A stretch of 64,000 bases of DNA, from contig NZ_JARUBE010000003.1 of the NCBI RefSeq assembly GCF_029626035.1, positions 5,766,001 to 5,830,000 on the forward strand, read 5' to 3'. Positions 23,603 to 34,510 of the stretch are shown one piece after another. This DNA is from Micromonospora sp. WMMD980. GTDB lineage: Bacteria; Actinomycetota; Actinomycetes; Mycobacteriales; Micromonosporaceae. The notes below the pieces were generated by a model, which saw only the letters and a list, made by a program, of their open reading frames with translations, searched no databases and was not told where the DNA came from. A program made the position numbers and the translations under genes. Every line of letters starts with the position of its first letter. Within the stretch, counting starts at the first letter, position 1.

Positions 23603-24061
23603 TCAGCCCTCGGGGCGGTTGAGCAGCCCCACCGCGACCGTGTGCACCGCGTCCAGCCCGGCCGGGTCGGCCAGCGGCGCGGTGCCGCCGGTGACCGCGT
23701 ACCACTCGTCGGCGTCCTTGTACTGCACACGCAACGTGACCCTGCCGTCGGCGTGCTCGGTGCGCAACGTCAGCTCGCCGGTCACCACACCCACCTCGTC
23801 GGTCATCACCCCGCCCGGGCCGGCCGTGATGTCGGCGGTACGTGCCGTCGGCCCGCCCCCGGCGGGGGCGGCGTCGGCGGACATCCCCGCGCCGGAGACG
23901 TCGGCGGGCGCCGCCTGCTGGCCGTCCGCGGTCATCCCGGCCGACGCCGGACCGGTCGGGGTCGGACCGGTGCCGGCCGCCGCGGCGTCGTCACCGGTGG
24001 CGTCCGGCGTTCTCTCCTCCGCCGGTGCGCCACCCGCCCCGGTCACGGCTTGCTCGCCCAT
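23603..24061 (-). CDS. hypothetical protein with disordered N-terminus
   Basis: The 152-residue product has about 85 residues rich in Ala, Gly, Thr and Pro, probably disordered, then a small beta-rich C-terminal domain (GELTLRTEHADGRVTLRVQY, DEWYAVTG). I recognise no family. ATG 24061 has a GGAGGG site six bases upstream and overlaps the upstream nuclease gene by 19 bases, so the two are probably coupled. Confidence 0.6.
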   Translation of the reverse strand: MGEQAVTGAGGAPAEERTPDATGDDAAAAGTGPTPTGPASAGMTADGQQAAPADVSGAGMSADAAPAGGGPTARTADITAGPGGVMTDEVGVVTGELTLRTEHADGRVTLRVQYKDADEWYAVTGGTAPLADPAGLDAVHTVAVGLLNRPEG

Positions 24062-24702
24062 GTGCAGCCCTCCAGCATGTCGGTGAGGGCGGCCTTCTCG
24101 GCGGTGGTCACCGTCAGCCGCCAGTAGTGCTTGACCGTCACCCAGTTGGCGGCGTACTGGCACCAGTACTGCCGGCTCGCCGGCTTCCACTGCGACGGGT
24201 CCTGGTCACCCTTTGCCCGGTTGGAGCGCGCGGAAACCGCGATGAGCTGCGGCCGGGTCAGGTCGTTGGCGAAGTCGCCGCGCTTCGAGTCGTCCCACTC
24301 GTCCGCGCCGGAGCGCCAGGCGTTCGCCAGCGGCACGGTGTGGTCGATGTCGACATCCGACGGGTCGGTCAGCTCCACCCCGTCGTACACGCTCTCCCAT
24401 CGCCCACCGACCACGTTGCAGCCGGACAGCTTGATCCCCGCACCGTCCTTCTGGAGGACGCTGTCCCGCACGTCGCAGTTCTTGCCGGTGTCCCGCCAGT
24501 GCGGGAACCGGGAGCGGCTGTAACCCTTCATCGAGCCGGCAGCGGCCACGGTGAGCTGGCCGAGCTGCTGATTCACGTTTCCCGAGGCGCTCGGCGGCGC
24601 GTCCGGCTCGGTGACGGCGGGGTCACAGCCGGCCGCGCCGAGGGCGAGCACCGCGGTGAGCGCGGCGGTCAGCCCGGCTCGGACTCCTGAACTCGTACGC
24701 AC
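24043..24702 (-). CDS. secreted HNH-type nuclease lipoprotein (DUF1524/GmrSD-C-like)
   Basis: The protein of about 219 residues has a signal peptide ending LGAAGC, a lipobox. The catalytic region reads DVDIDHTVPLANAWRSGADEW followed by NDLTRPQLIAVSARSNRAKGD, which is the His-Asp/Asn metal-finger pattern of HNH nucleases of the DUF1524 group. Cysteines in NCDVRD, GCNVVG, YWCQY and GCTW likely form disulfides. It probably degrades extracellular DNA or RNA. GTG 24702 has GGAGAGG eight bases upstream; GTG 24711 is an alternative three codons earlier. Confidence 0.85.
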   Translation of the reverse strand: MRTSSGVRAGLTAALTAVLALGAAGCDPAVTEPDAPPSASGNVNQQLGQLTVAAAGSMKGYSRSRFPHWRDTGKNCDVRDSVLQKDGAGIKLSGCNVVGGRWESVYDGVELTDPSDVDIDHTVPLANAWRSGADEWDDSKRGDFANDLTRPQLIAVSARSNRAKGDQDPSQWKPASRQYWCQYAANWVTVKHYWRLTVTTAEKAALTDMLEGCTWASKP

Positions 24703-24804
24703 AGACGACACCTCTCCAGCTTGCGGGCTCCGGGCGAGTCCGCACAGTACCCGGCGGCGGTTTCTCTGATTCGTGGCGTCGGCGGTGGATCGAGGGCAGA
24801 GTGG

Positions 24805-26256
24805 ATGGACGTGACCTCACCCGCTTCCGCGCCCAGCCTGCGTACCGGAACCGCCGCCGGGCGCGGCACACTGCTCGCGGCGGTCCTCGCCTCCGGCATG
24901 GTGTTCCTGGACAGCACCGTGGTCAACGTCGCGCTGCCCCGCCTCGGCGCCGAACTGGACGCCACGGTGGCCGGTCTCCAGTGGACCGTGAACGGCTACC
25001 TGCTGATGCTCGCCGCGTTCGTGCTGCTCGGCGGCGCGCTGGGGGACAGGTTCGGCCGGCGACGGATCTTTCTGCTCGGGGTGCTCTGGTTCGCGGGGGC
25101 GTCGGTGCTCTGCGGGTTGGCCCAGGGCACCGGCTGGCTCATCGCCGCCCGGTTCCTCCAGGGCGCCGGCGGGGCGCTGCTCACCCCCGGCTCGCTCTCC
25201 GTGCTCCAGGCCAGCTTCCACCCCGACGACCGGGGTAGGGCGATCGGCACCTGGTCCGGCCTCTCCGGCGTGTCCACCGCGCTCGGACCGCTGGTCGGCG
25301 GCTGGCTGATCGACGCGCTCTCCTGGCGGTGGATCTTCTTCGTCAACCTGCCGCTGGCCCTGGGCGTGGTGCTCGCCGCGATGCGCTGGGTGCCGGAGAG
25401 CCGGGACGAGTCGGTCTCGCGTACCGGTGGGGAGCACCACGGGTTCGACGTGGCCGGCGCGCTGCTCGGCGCGCTGGCGCTCGGCGGCGTCACGTACGCG
25501 CTCATCGACGCCCCCGCACACGGCGCCTCCCCGGCGGTGCTCGCCGCCGCCGTCGTCGGGTTGGCCGCCGTGGTGGTCTTCGTGCTGGTCGAGCGGCGAC
25601 GCGGCGACCACGCGATGCTGCCCACCGGCCTGTTCTCCAGCCGGCTCTTCTCGGTGCTCAACGTCTTCACCGTGGTGGTGTACGCGGCGCTCGGCGGGTT
25701 CACCTTCTTCCTCGCCGTCTACCTGCAGAACGTGGTCGGCTGGTCGGCGCTGCTGACCGGGCTGGCCACGGTGCCGATGACGGTGCTGCTGCTGGTCGGC
25801 TCGCCCCGGGCCGGCGCGCTCTCCGCCCGGATCGGCCCCCGACTGCCGCTGACCGTCGGCCCGGTGATCGCCGCCGCCGGTCTGCTGCTGCTGCGCGGGG
25901 TCGGGCCGGGCGCCTCCTACTGGACCGACGTACTGCCCGGCGTGGTGCTGTTCGGCGCCGGGCTCACGCTGGTGGTCGCGCCGCTGACCACGTCGGTGCT
26001 CGGCGCCGTGTCGGACCGCTTCGCCGGGGTGGCGAGCGGCTTCAACAACGCCGCGTCGAGGGCCGGTGGCCTGCTCGCGGTGGCCGCGCTGCCGCTGCTG
26101 GTCGGGCTCTCCGGGACCGGGTACGAGCAGAAGGGCGCACTGGCCGACGCCTACCGGGGCGCGTTGGCGTGGTGCGCCGGGCTGCTGCTCGCCGGCGCCC
26201 TGCTCGCCGCCGTGCTCATCCACCGCCCCCCGGCGAAAGGAGGGGCCCCCTCTTAA
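24805..26256 (+). CDS. MFS transporter, DHA2 (EmrB/QacA) family
   Basis: The 483-residue protein has 14 predicted helices. VFLDSTVVNVALPRLGAEL and VNGYLLMLAAFVLLGGALGD, then RFGRRRIFLLG, are the DHA2 motif A region; GPLVGGWLID is motif C of drug-proton antiporters. Likely function is proton-driven export of a toxic compound. ATG 24805 is preferred; an in-frame upstream extension lacks support. Its last codons (KGGAPS) and the stop are supplied by a GGGGCCCC-type repeat element, so the repeat has become part of the gene end. It is divergent from the HNH nuclease. Confidence 0.9.
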   Translation: MDVTSPASAPSLRTGTAAGRGTLLAAVLASGMVFLDSTVVNVALPRLGAELDATVAGLQWTVNGYLLMLAAFVLLGGALGDRFGRRRIFLLGVLWFAGASVLCGLAQGTGWLIAARFLQGAGGALLTPGSLSVLQASFHPDDRGRAIGTWSGLSGVSTALGPLVGGWLIDALSWRWIFFVNLPLALGVVLAAMRWVPESRDESVSRTGGEHHGFDVAGALLGALALGGVTYALIDAPAHGASPAVLAAAVVGLAAVVVFVLVERRRGDHAMLPTGLFSSRLFSVLNVFTVVVYAALGGFTFFLAVYLQNVVGWSALLTGLATVPMTVLLLVGSPRAGALSARIGPRLPLTVGPVIAAAGLLLLRGVGPGASYWTDVLPGVVLFGAGLTLVVAPLTTSVLGAVSDRFAGVASGFNNAASRAGGLLAVAALPLLVGLSGTGYEQKGALADAYRGALAWCAGLLLAGALLAAVLIHRPPAKGGAPS

Positions 26257-26291
26257 CACCTCCGGTAGAGGAGGGGCCCCCTGTTAACACC
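26236..26291. repeat. GGGGCCCC-type double inverted repeat, copy 2
   Basis: It consists of GGAGGGGCCCCCTCTTAAC, then ACCTCCGGTAG, then GAGGAGGGGCCCCCTGTTAAC, closely matching copy 1. It overlaps the last seven codons and TAA stop of the MFS gene. A plausible terminator. Confidence 0.8.
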
Positions 26292-26368
26292 ACGCAGCCG
26301 GTGCGGGCGGCGTGGGCGGTGCGGGCGGCGTGGGCAGCGGGCGCGGCGCGGCGCGGCGGGCGTGCCGT

Positions 26369-26420
26369 GTTAAGCGGGGCCCCCTCCTATGCCTCAGGCG
26401 TTAAGAGGGGGCCCCGCCTT
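26369..26420. repeat. GGGGCCCC-type double inverted repeat, copy 3
   Basis: The two arms GTTAAGCGGGGCCCC and GTTAAGAGGGGGCCCC flank a centre CTATGCCTCAGGC. It lies six bases past the leuA stop on the minus strand. With copy 2 it separates convergent MFS and leuA genes. The 77 bases between the copies are GC-rich tandem-like (GCGGCGTGGGC repeats) with no gene. Confidence 0.8.
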
Positions 26421-26425
26421 GCGCG

Positions 26426-28405
<1,980 letters not shown>

Positions 28406-29680
28406 CTATGGGACCGGAGTCACCGTACGGGCGGGCTCCGGCGCCTCGCCCAGCCGGGGCGTCCGCTCGGCTCGGGTCACCGCCGGCACGATCGCCAGCC
28501 CGACCAGCACGAAGATCGCCGCCGCCGGGTACCAGCCCCAGCCGCCGGTGCTCACGCCGAGCGCGGTCAGCCCGGCCGGGGCGATCAGGAACTGGAGTTG
28601 TGAGCCGAGCCCGAACGCGCCCACGTACGCGCCGCGTTGGGCGGCGGGCGGCAGCGTGGCGGTGAGCCCCCAGGTGCCCGCCGACTCGATCAGCTCGGCC
28701 AGGATGAGCAGCGTCGCGGCGGCCACCAGCGCCACCACGGTGAGCCAGCCCCGGGTCTGCGCCGAGATCGGCAGCACCACGCAGAACAGGGTGATCAGCA
28801 GCGCGCCCCGGCGGGACGCCCGGGCCGCGCCCGACGCGGTGTCCGCGCCCCGGCTGGCCCGCACCTGGAGCAGCACGATCAGGACGGTGTTGAGCAGCAC
28901 CAGCGCCGCGATGATCGTCTTCGGCGCGTCGGTGTGGGTGAGGATCCACAGCGGCATCACCGTGAGGTAGAGCGTCTGGTGCGCGGTGAGCAGCCCGGAC
29001 AGCAGCGCGACGGTCATGAACGGGCGGTCCCGCAGCACCGCGAGCCGGCTCATCGGCTCGGTCGGTCGGGTCACCTCCGGCAGCCGGGGCAGCCGGCGCA
29101 CGAAGACGGCGGTCACCACGAAGACCGTGGCGATGAAGAAGACCATGCCCCGGTACGCCCAGATCGTGTCGACGGCCAGCACCAGGCCGCTGATCAGCGC
29201 GCCGATCCCGAAGCCGACGTTGAGCGAGGAACGCTGGTAGGCCATCGCGGTCACCCGTTCCTCCGGGCGCAGCACGTTGATCGAGTAGACCTGGCGCGCG
29301 GTGTTCGCGGCGGCGCCCACCACGGCCAGCGCGAGCACCACGGCGAGGAACCCGGCGAAGCCACCGACGAACGGGTACGCCGCGAACAGCGCCGCGTCGA
29401 GCAGTAGACCGACGATCCAGACCCGCTGCGGGCCGTACCGGTCGGTGAGCCCGCCCAGCGGGACGGTGCCGAGCAGGGACGCCCCGGCGGCCAGCGAGAG
29501 GCCGAGACCCACCTGGGCCGGGCTCAGCCCCAGCGCCCGGGTGAAGAAGACCGCGCTGCCGGCCTGGAACAGGCCGTGGCCGACGGCGTTCACCATGGCC
29601 TGCACGGCCAGCGCGCGGGTCAGCCCGGCCGGCGGTACGACGTGTCGGACGGCGGTGCGGATGCTTTCTCTGGCCCCCAT
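28406..29680 (-). CDS. MFS transporter
   Basis: The 424-residue protein has about 12 hydrophobic helices, with the motif A-like GGLTDRYGPQRVWIVG after helix 2. It lacks the DHA2 features of the other MFS protein in the window and resembles smaller actinobacterial exporters. ATG 29680 gives a short basic N-terminus before the first helix. It is transcribed away from a winged-helix regulator with only 72 bases between them, so that regulator probably controls it. Substrate unknown. Confidence 0.88.
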   Translation of the reverse strand: MGARESIRTAVRHVVPPAGLTRALAVQAMVNAVGHGLFQAGSAVFFTRALGLSPAQVGLGLSLAAGASLLGTVPLGGLTDRYGPQRVWIVGLLLDAALFAAYPFVGGFAGFLAVVLALAVVGAAANTARQVYSINVLRPEERVTAMAYQRSSLNVGFGIGALISGLVLAVDTIWAYRGMVFFIATVFVVTAVFVRRLPRLPEVTRPTEPMSRLAVLRDRPFMTVALLSGLLTAHQTLYLTVMPLWILTHTDAPKTIIAALVLLNTVLIVLLQVRASRGADTASGAARASRRGALLITLFCVVLPISAQTRGWLTVVALVAAATLLILAELIESAGTWGLTATLPPAAQRGAYVGAFGLGSQLQFLIAPAGLTALGVSTGGWGWYPAAAIFVLVGLAIVPAVTRAERTPRLGEAPEPARTVTPVP

Positions 29681-29752
29681 GACCGGTGAGCAAACCGTGC
29701 CCCCCGCCCTCCGGTCGAACGTTTTAGGCTGGGTCGAATCCTGGCTCCGGGG

Positions 29753-30745
29753 GTGCGGGTGTCCGAGTTGCGGTTCAATCTGGCCGACGTGGCGGGCGTG
29801 CGGTTCGCGGTGTCGCCGGTCAACGAGACGGTGATGAGCCTGTGGGCGCTGTCCCAGCCGGTCCGCTACGCGGTGCACCTGCCGTGGATCGACCGGGCCC
29901 GGTCGACGCTGCGCCGTCCGGAGGTGGCGGTCCGGGTCCGCCCGCTGGTGGAGTTGACCCTTCCGCGCCGATGGCTGCCCGACTTCCTCACCCCGGCGGC
30001 CCGACCGGACGCGGGGATCACCGAGCAGCTCGACCAGATCGCGGCGACACCGCCGGACGTGGTGGTCCAGGACCTGCTGGCGACCCTGCCGAGCCGGCCG
30101 CTGAGCCCGTTCGGCGCGGCGTTGCTGGCGGATCCGCGCGGGCTGCTGCCGCAGCTCGTCGACGCCGTCCGGATCTGGCACGACGAGGCGATCGCCCCGG
30201 ACTGGCCACGGATGCGGGCGCTGCTCGACGCCGACGTGGCGCACCGGGCCGCCCAGCTCGCCGAGGGCGGCGCGGGCCGGCTGTTCGAGCAGCTCCACCC
30301 GAGCCTGCGCTGGCTCGGCGACCGGGTGGTCAGCGACGACCCGTTCGAACGCGACTTCGACCTGCGCAGCCGGGGCTTGGCGTTGAACCCGAGCGTGTTC
30401 ACCGACCGTCGGGTGCTGTGGAACCTGCTGGAGGACTCGCTGCCGGCCGGGGCGTACCCGGTCCGGGCGGTCGGGACGCTCTGGGAGCGGGCCCCGGCGC
30501 CGCCCGGCGACCCGCTGGCCCGGGTGGTCGGCGCCGGCCGGGCCGCGCTGCTGCACCGGCTCGATTCGGCGGTGAGCACGACCGACCTGGCCCGGCTCAC
30601 CGGGATGTCGGCGGGGAACGTCTCCCAGCACCTGACCGCGCTGCACGCGGCCGGGCTCGTCGCCCGGTCCCGGGCCGGGCGGCACGTGCTCTACCGCAAC
30701 ACCGACGTCGGCGACGCCCTGCTCCGGGCCGCTCGGGGCGGCTGA
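29753..30745 (+). CDS. ArsR-like winged-helix regulator with DUF5937-type N-terminal domain
   Basis: The 330-residue protein begins with a long N-terminal domain (SELRFNLADVAGVRFAVSPV, and RLFEQLHPSLRWLGDRVV) found in actinobacterial ArsR-type regulators. A C-terminal winged helix-turn-helix at about 265-325 (TTDLARLTGMSAGNVSQHL, then AAGLVARSRAGRHVLYRNTD) should bind DNA. Start is GTG 29753 or GTG 29759, two codons later. The divergent MFS gene is the obvious target. Ligand unknown. Confidence 0.85.
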   Translation: MRVSELRFNLADVAGVRFAVSPVNETVMSLWALSQPVRYAVHLPWIDRARSTLRRPEVAVRVRPLVELTLPRRWLPDFLTPAARPDAGITEQLDQIAATPPDVVVQDLLATLPSRPLSPFGAALLADPRGLLPQLVDAVRIWHDEAIAPDWPRMRALLDADVAHRAAQLAEGGAGRLFEQLHPSLRWLGDRVVSDDPFERDFDLRSRGLALNPSVFTDRRVLWNLLEDSLPAGAYPVRAVGTLWERAPAPPGDPLARVVGAGRAALLHRLDSAVSTTDLARLTGMSAGNVSQHLTALHAAGLVARSRAGRHVLYRNTDVGDALLRAARGG

Positions 30746-30783
30746 GTCGGCCGTGCGACGCCGGGGCCGCCGGCCGGCGGCGC

Positions 30784-31035
30784 TCAGCGGAGCAGCAGGG
30801 CGGCGGCGTGCCGGGCCCAGCCCTGGTCGGTGTCGGGGAGGCCGACCAGGATCCGCTTCCAGGTCTCGTCCTGCCGGCGCCCGAGCGCGAACCGCCACGG
30901 CTGGGCGTTGCCGGCCGAGGGGGCCCAGCGGGCCGCCTCCAGCAGGGTGGCCACCTCGTCGGCGGTCAGCTCCGCGTCGGGGTCGAACGCGCGGGGGCTC
31001 CACCGGAAGGCGAGCAGCGGGGTCAGGTCCGTCAT
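30784..31035 (-). pseudogene. truncated nitroreductase family protein (N-terminal part only)
   Basis: The 83-residue frame starts MTDLTPLLAFRWSPRAFDPD and contains LLEAARWAPSAGNAQPWRFA, the FMN-binding N-terminus of nitroreductases. It stops at HAAALLLR, about where a full protein of roughly 190 residues would continue into its dimerisation helix and second FMN-binding half. No continuation is found in other frames; the convergent regulator gene ends 38 bases away. Probably a deletion remnant. Confidence 0.7.
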
Positions 31036-31117
31036 GGAGTCAGCGTCCCCGATGACCGTTTTGTCGGGGAGGTGAGGGTGTGCGGGTGTGGTCAAGGACA
31101 CCCGTAACGGACAAAAG

Positions 31118-31882
31118 CTAGGGTGTTCCGGGCGGCGGCGCGTCCCGGCCGACCGGCTCGTCCTCGGTCACCGCGCCGGCCAGCTCGACCGTCCCCGGCC
31201 CCGGGCCGGGCTTCCCGGTCAGGGTGAGGCTGCCCAGGGCGGCGCGGACCGCCAGTGGCGTGCCGTCCTCGCCGAAGCAGTAGACGCCCACGTCCAGCGG
31301 CGCGTTCATGGAGGCCGCGGTGGAGTCGACCGAGTAGCACCGGCCGGTGACGCCGGCCGGCGAGGTGGCCGAAGCGACCGCGAGCGGCGCGCGCCGGTCG
31401 GTGAGCACCTCCAGCCAGTCGGTGAACGGGTGCTGCACCCGCGGGTCGAGCCGGCGGGGCACCGCGTCGTCGGTGTCGCCGAGGCGCACGCAGCCGGCCG
31501 GCCGGGTCCGGCCGGTCGAGGGCAGGGCGCACTGGAACAGCCCGTCGGAGGTGCCGGCGAGGGAGACGTCCACCGTGCCACCCTGCCCCCAGCCGGGCAC
31601 GTCGACCCGCCAGCTGTCGTCGTTCGCGCTGGTCCAGGTGACGGTCCGGGACGGCCCGCCGGGCGGGGCCCAGGCGTAGGTGGCGACGAAGTGTAGGTCC
31701 TGCGCGGCGGCGGCCAGCCCGGCGAGTTCGTCGCGGGCGGCGTCGACCTGCACCGGCACCGGGTCGGCGCCGTCGGCGGGCGCTGTCCGCGGATGGTCGG
31801 TGGCGCAGGCGGCGAGCAGCGCCGGCAGGGTGAGCGCGAGTACGCCGGTCAGCCGCCGGGCCGCGCGTCGATGAGCGAGCAC
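31118..31882 (-). CDS. hypothetical lipoprotein
   Basis: The 254-residue protein has a signal peptide ending LPALLAACA, with a lipobox Cys near residue 26. The mature part is beta-rich with cysteines in QCALPS, GCVRLG, GRCYSVD and VYCFGE that may form two disulfides. I recognise no named family; it is similar in style to lipoproteins that precede or follow core metabolic genes in Micromonospora. GTG 31882 is the start giving the full signal. It is divergent from lysC. Confidence 0.65.
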   Translation of the reverse strand: MLAHRRAARRLTGVLALTLPALLAACATDHPRTAPADGADPVPVQVDAARDELAGLAAAAQDLHFVATYAWAPPGGPSRTVTWTSANDDSWRVDVPGWGQGGTVDVSLAGTSDGLFQCALPSTGRTRPAGCVRLGDTDDAVPRRLDPRVQHPFTDWLEVLTDRRAPLAVASATSPAGVTGRCYSVDSTAASMNAPLDVGVYCFGEDGTPLAVRAALGSLTLTGKPGPGPGTVELAGAVTEDEPVGRDAPPPGTP

Positions 31883-32087
31883 CAGGTCATTCTGCGACGT
31901 CCCGGTGGCCCGGGTCAGCCCACCGTACGGCTGTACCGGTTGGCGTCCCCGGGCCGGATGGTGGGATCACCCGCTCCGGCCGCGCGGCCCGCCCGATACC
32001 CTGAGGAGGTCTGACACGCGCCGCCGGACCGAGAAACCCGGCGGCGTCGGCACGCTCAGGGCCGTCATGGGAGGGGAGCGCACCGTC

Positions 32088-33353
32088 GTGGCACTCGTGG
32101 TGCAGAAGTACGGCGGGTCCTCCGTCGCCAACGCCGAGCGGATCAAGCGGGTGGCCGAGCGCATCGTGGCGGCCCGCAAGGCGGGCGACGACGTGGTCGT
32201 GGTGGTCTCCGCGATGGGTGACACCACCGACGAGCTGCTCGACCTGGCCAACCAGGTGAGCCCGCTGCCGCCCGGCCGCGAGTTGGACATGCTGCTCACC
32301 GCCGGCGAGCGGATCTCCATGGCGCTGCTGGCCATGGCGATCCACAACCTGGGCTACGAGGCGCGGTCGTTCACCGGCTCCCAGGCCGGCGTGATCACCA
32401 CCTCGGTGCACGGCCGGGCCCGGATCATCGACGTGACCCCGGGGCGGCTCAAGGGCGCGCTGGACGAGGGCGCGGTGGTCATCGTCGCCGGCTTCCAGGG
32501 CGTCTCGCAGGACACCAAGGACGTGACCACGCTCGGTCGGGGTGGCTCGGACACCACCGCCGTCGCGCTGGCCGCCGCGCTCCACGCGGACGTCTGCGAG
32601 ATCTACACCGACGTGGACGGCATCTTCACCGCCGACCCGCGGATCGTGCCGAACGCCCGGCACATCGCGCAGATCACCTACGAGGAGACGCTGGAGTTGG
32701 CCGCGTGCGGCGCGAAGGTGCTGCACCTGCGCAGCGTCGAGTACGCCCGGCGCGCGGGGTTGCCGATCCACGTCCGTTCGTCATACTCGACCAACACCGG
32801 CACGATGGTCACCGGATCGATGGAGGACCTTCCTGTGGAACAGGCACTGATCACCGGGGTCGCCCACGACCGCAGCGAGGCGAAGATCACGATCGTCGGG
32901 GTGCCCGACGAGCCGGGCGCCGCCGCGCGGATCTTCGACACCGTCGCCGGTGCCGAGATCAACATCGACATGATCGTGCAGAACGTGTCCACCGAGGGCA
33001 CCGGCCGCACCGACATCTCGTTCACGCTGCCCAAGGCCGACGGTCCGACCGCGATGGCCGCGCTCAGCAAGATCCAGGAGACGGTCAAGTTCAAGGGCCT
33101 GCTCTACGACGACCACGTCGGCAAGGTCTCGCTGATCGGCGCCGGCATGCGCTCGCACCCGGGCGTCGCCGCCGGCTTCTTCGCCGCGCTGGGCACCGCC
33201 GGGGTGAACATCGAAATGATCTCCACGTCGGAGATCCGGGTCTCCGTGGTCTGCCGCGACACCGACCTCGACAAGGCGGTCCGCGCCATCCACGACGCCT
33301 TCGAGCTGGGTGGTGACACCGAAGCCGTCGTCTACGCCGGCACCGGGCGGTAA
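32088..33353 (+). CDS. lysC: aspartate kinase (alpha subunit; contains internal beta-subunit start)
   Basis: The 421-residue enzyme phosphorylates aspartate, the first step toward lysine, threonine and methionine. [17 protein letters not shown] is the amino-acid-kinase signature, with [17 protein letters not shown] and [14 protein letters not shown] in the active site. Two ACT domains follow from about residue 265. GTG 32088 has GAGGGGAG ten bases upstream; ATG 32067 is less likely. The length equals the alpha subunit of Corynebacterium LysC, and an internal start for a beta subunit is present. asd follows five bases later. Confidence 0.95.
   Translation: MALVVQKYGGSSVANAERIKRVAERIVAARKAGDDVVVVVSAMGDTTDELLDLANQVSPLPPGRELDMLLTAGERISMALLAMAIHNLGYEARSFTGSQAGVITTSVHGRARIIDVTPGRLKGALDEGAVVIVAGFQGVSQDTKDVTTLGRGGSDTTAVALAAALHADVCEIYTDVDGIFTADPRIVPNARHIAQITYEETLELAACGAKVLHLRSVEYARRAGLPIHVRSSYSTNTGTMVTGSMEDLPVEQALITGVAHDRSEAKITIVGVPDEPGAAARIFDTVAGAEINIDMIVQNVSTEGTGRTDISFTLPKADGPTAMAALSKIQETVKFKGLLYDDHVGKVSLIGAGMRSHPGVAAGFFAALGTAGVNIEMISTSEIRVSVVCRDTDLDKAVRAIHDAFELGGDTEAVVYAGTGR
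32835..33353 (+). CDS. lysC: aspartate kinase beta subunit (in-frame internal translation)
   Basis: GTG 32835 lies in the lysC frame, seven bases after GGAGGA, and would give a 172-residue product starting [17 protein letters not shown]. The Corynebacterium glutamicum beta subunit (overlapping the alpha gene) is also 172 residues and begins with a very similar sequence. The product is the ACT regulatory part; alpha2-beta2 enzymes of this type are feedback-inhibited by lysine and threonine. The match in length and ribosome site is strong; expression is inferred. Confidence 0.75.
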   Translation: MEQALITGVAHDRSEAKITIVGVPDEPGAAARIFDTVAGAEINIDMIVQNVSTEGTGRTDISFTLPKADGPTAMAALSKIQETVKFKGLLYDDHVGKVSLIGAGMRSHPGVAAGFFAALGTAGVNIEMISTSEIRVSVVCRDTDLDKAVRAIHDAFELGGDTEAVVYAGTGR

Positions 33354-33358
33354 CGCGG

Positions 33359-34417
33359 ATGCGGCCGCTGCCCACCCTCGCCGTGGTCGGTGCGACAGGT
33401 GCCGTCGGCACGGTGATGTGCCAGATCCTCTCCTCCCGCCGCAACGTGTGGGGCGAGATCCGGCTGCTCGCCTCGGAGCGCTCGGCCGGCCGTCGGTTGC
33501 GGTGCCGGGGCGAGGAGCTGACCGTCCAGGCCGTCACGCCGGAGGCGTTCGACGGCGTCGACGTGGCGATGTTCGACGTGCCCGACGACGTCTCGGCCGA
33601 GTGGGCGCCGGTCGCGGTGACCCGGGGCGCGGTGGTGGTGGACAACTCCGGCGCCTTCCGGATGGACCGCGACGTGCCGCTGGTGGTCCCCGAGATCAAC
33701 CCCGAGCAGGTGCGCAACCGGGCCAAGGGGATCATCGCCAACGCCAACTGCACCACCCTGGCGATGATCGTCGCGATCGCGCCGCTGCACCGCGAGTACG
33801 GCCTGCGTGAACTGGTCCTCGCCTCCTACCAGGCGGTCTCCGGCGCGGGGCAGGCCGGTGTGGACGCGCTGCACCTCCAGCTCGGCAAGATCGCCGGGGA
33901 TCGGGCGCTCGGTTCCCGCGCCGGCGACGTACGCCAGGCCGTCGGCGACGAGCTGGGCCCGTTCCCGGCGCCGCTGGCGCTCAACGTGGTGCCCTGGACG
34001 GGCTCGCTGGCCGACGCCGGCTGGTCCTCCGAGGAGCTGAAGCTGCGCAACGAGTCGCGCAAGATCCTCGGGCTGCCCGACCTGAAGGTCTCCGCCACCT
34101 GCGTGCGGGTGCCGGTGGTGACCGGGCACTCGGTGGCCGTGCACGCCGTCTTCGCCACCGAGGTGGACGCCGAGGGCGCCCGCGAGGTGCTGCGCAACGC
34201 GCCGGGTGTGATCCTGGTCGACGACCCGGCGGCCGGGGAGTTCCCGATGCCGATCGACGCGGTCGGCACGGACCCGTCCTGGGTCGGCCGCATCCGGCGC
34301 GCCGTCGACGACCCGAGAGCCCTCGACCTCTTCGTGACGGGCGACAACCTCCGCAAGGGCGCCGCCCTGAACACCGCCCAGATCGCCGAACTCCTGGCCC
34401 GCGAACTCACCGCCTGA
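33359..34417 (+). CDS. asd: aspartate-semialdehyde dehydrogenase
   Basis: The 352-residue enzyme reduces aspartyl phosphate to the semialdehyde. The N-terminal Rossmann motif is VVGATGAVGTVM; the catalytic cysteine is in IIANANCTTLAMI, and the catalytic region SYQAVSGAGQAGV and CVRVPVVTGHS are intact. ATG 33359 follows the lysC stop by five bases, and cotranscription with lysC is expected. It ends at an inverted repeat that may act as terminator. Confidence 0.96.
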   Translation: MRPLPTLAVVGATGAVGTVMCQILSSRRNVWGEIRLLASERSAGRRLRCRGEELTVQAVTPEAFDGVDVAMFDVPDDVSAEWAPVAVTRGAVVVDNSGAFRMDRDVPLVVPEINPEQVRNRAKGIIANANCTTLAMIVAIAPLHREYGLRELVLASYQAVSGAGQAGVDALHLQLGKIAGDRALGSRAGDVRQAVGDELGPFPAPLALNVVPWTGSLADAGWSSEELKLRNESRKILGLPDLKVSATCVRVPVVTGHSVAVHAVFATEVDAEGAREVLRNAPGVILVDDPAAGEFPMPIDAVGTDPSWVGRIRRAVDDPRALDLFVTGDNLRKGAALNTAQIAELLARELTA

Positions 34418-34420
34418 CCC

Positions 34421-34505
34421 CCGCGATCTTGCAGTTCCTGCCCCGGCAGAAGGCACATCTGCCGCGTGATCCGGGCCGAAAGTGCAAGATCGACGCGCGG
34501 GGGGT
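34421..34505. repeat. GATCTTGCA-type interspersed inverted repeat, copy 1
   Basis: The outer arms CCGCGATCTTGCA and TGCAAGATCGACGCG enclose a CCCCGGCAGA segment and an inner stem CGGCAGA / TCTGCCG (34444-34450 and 34458-34464). It lies between convergent asd and the GGDEF gene. A near-identical element is at 53861-53940. Confidence 0.8.
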
Positions 34506-34510
34506 GGGGG

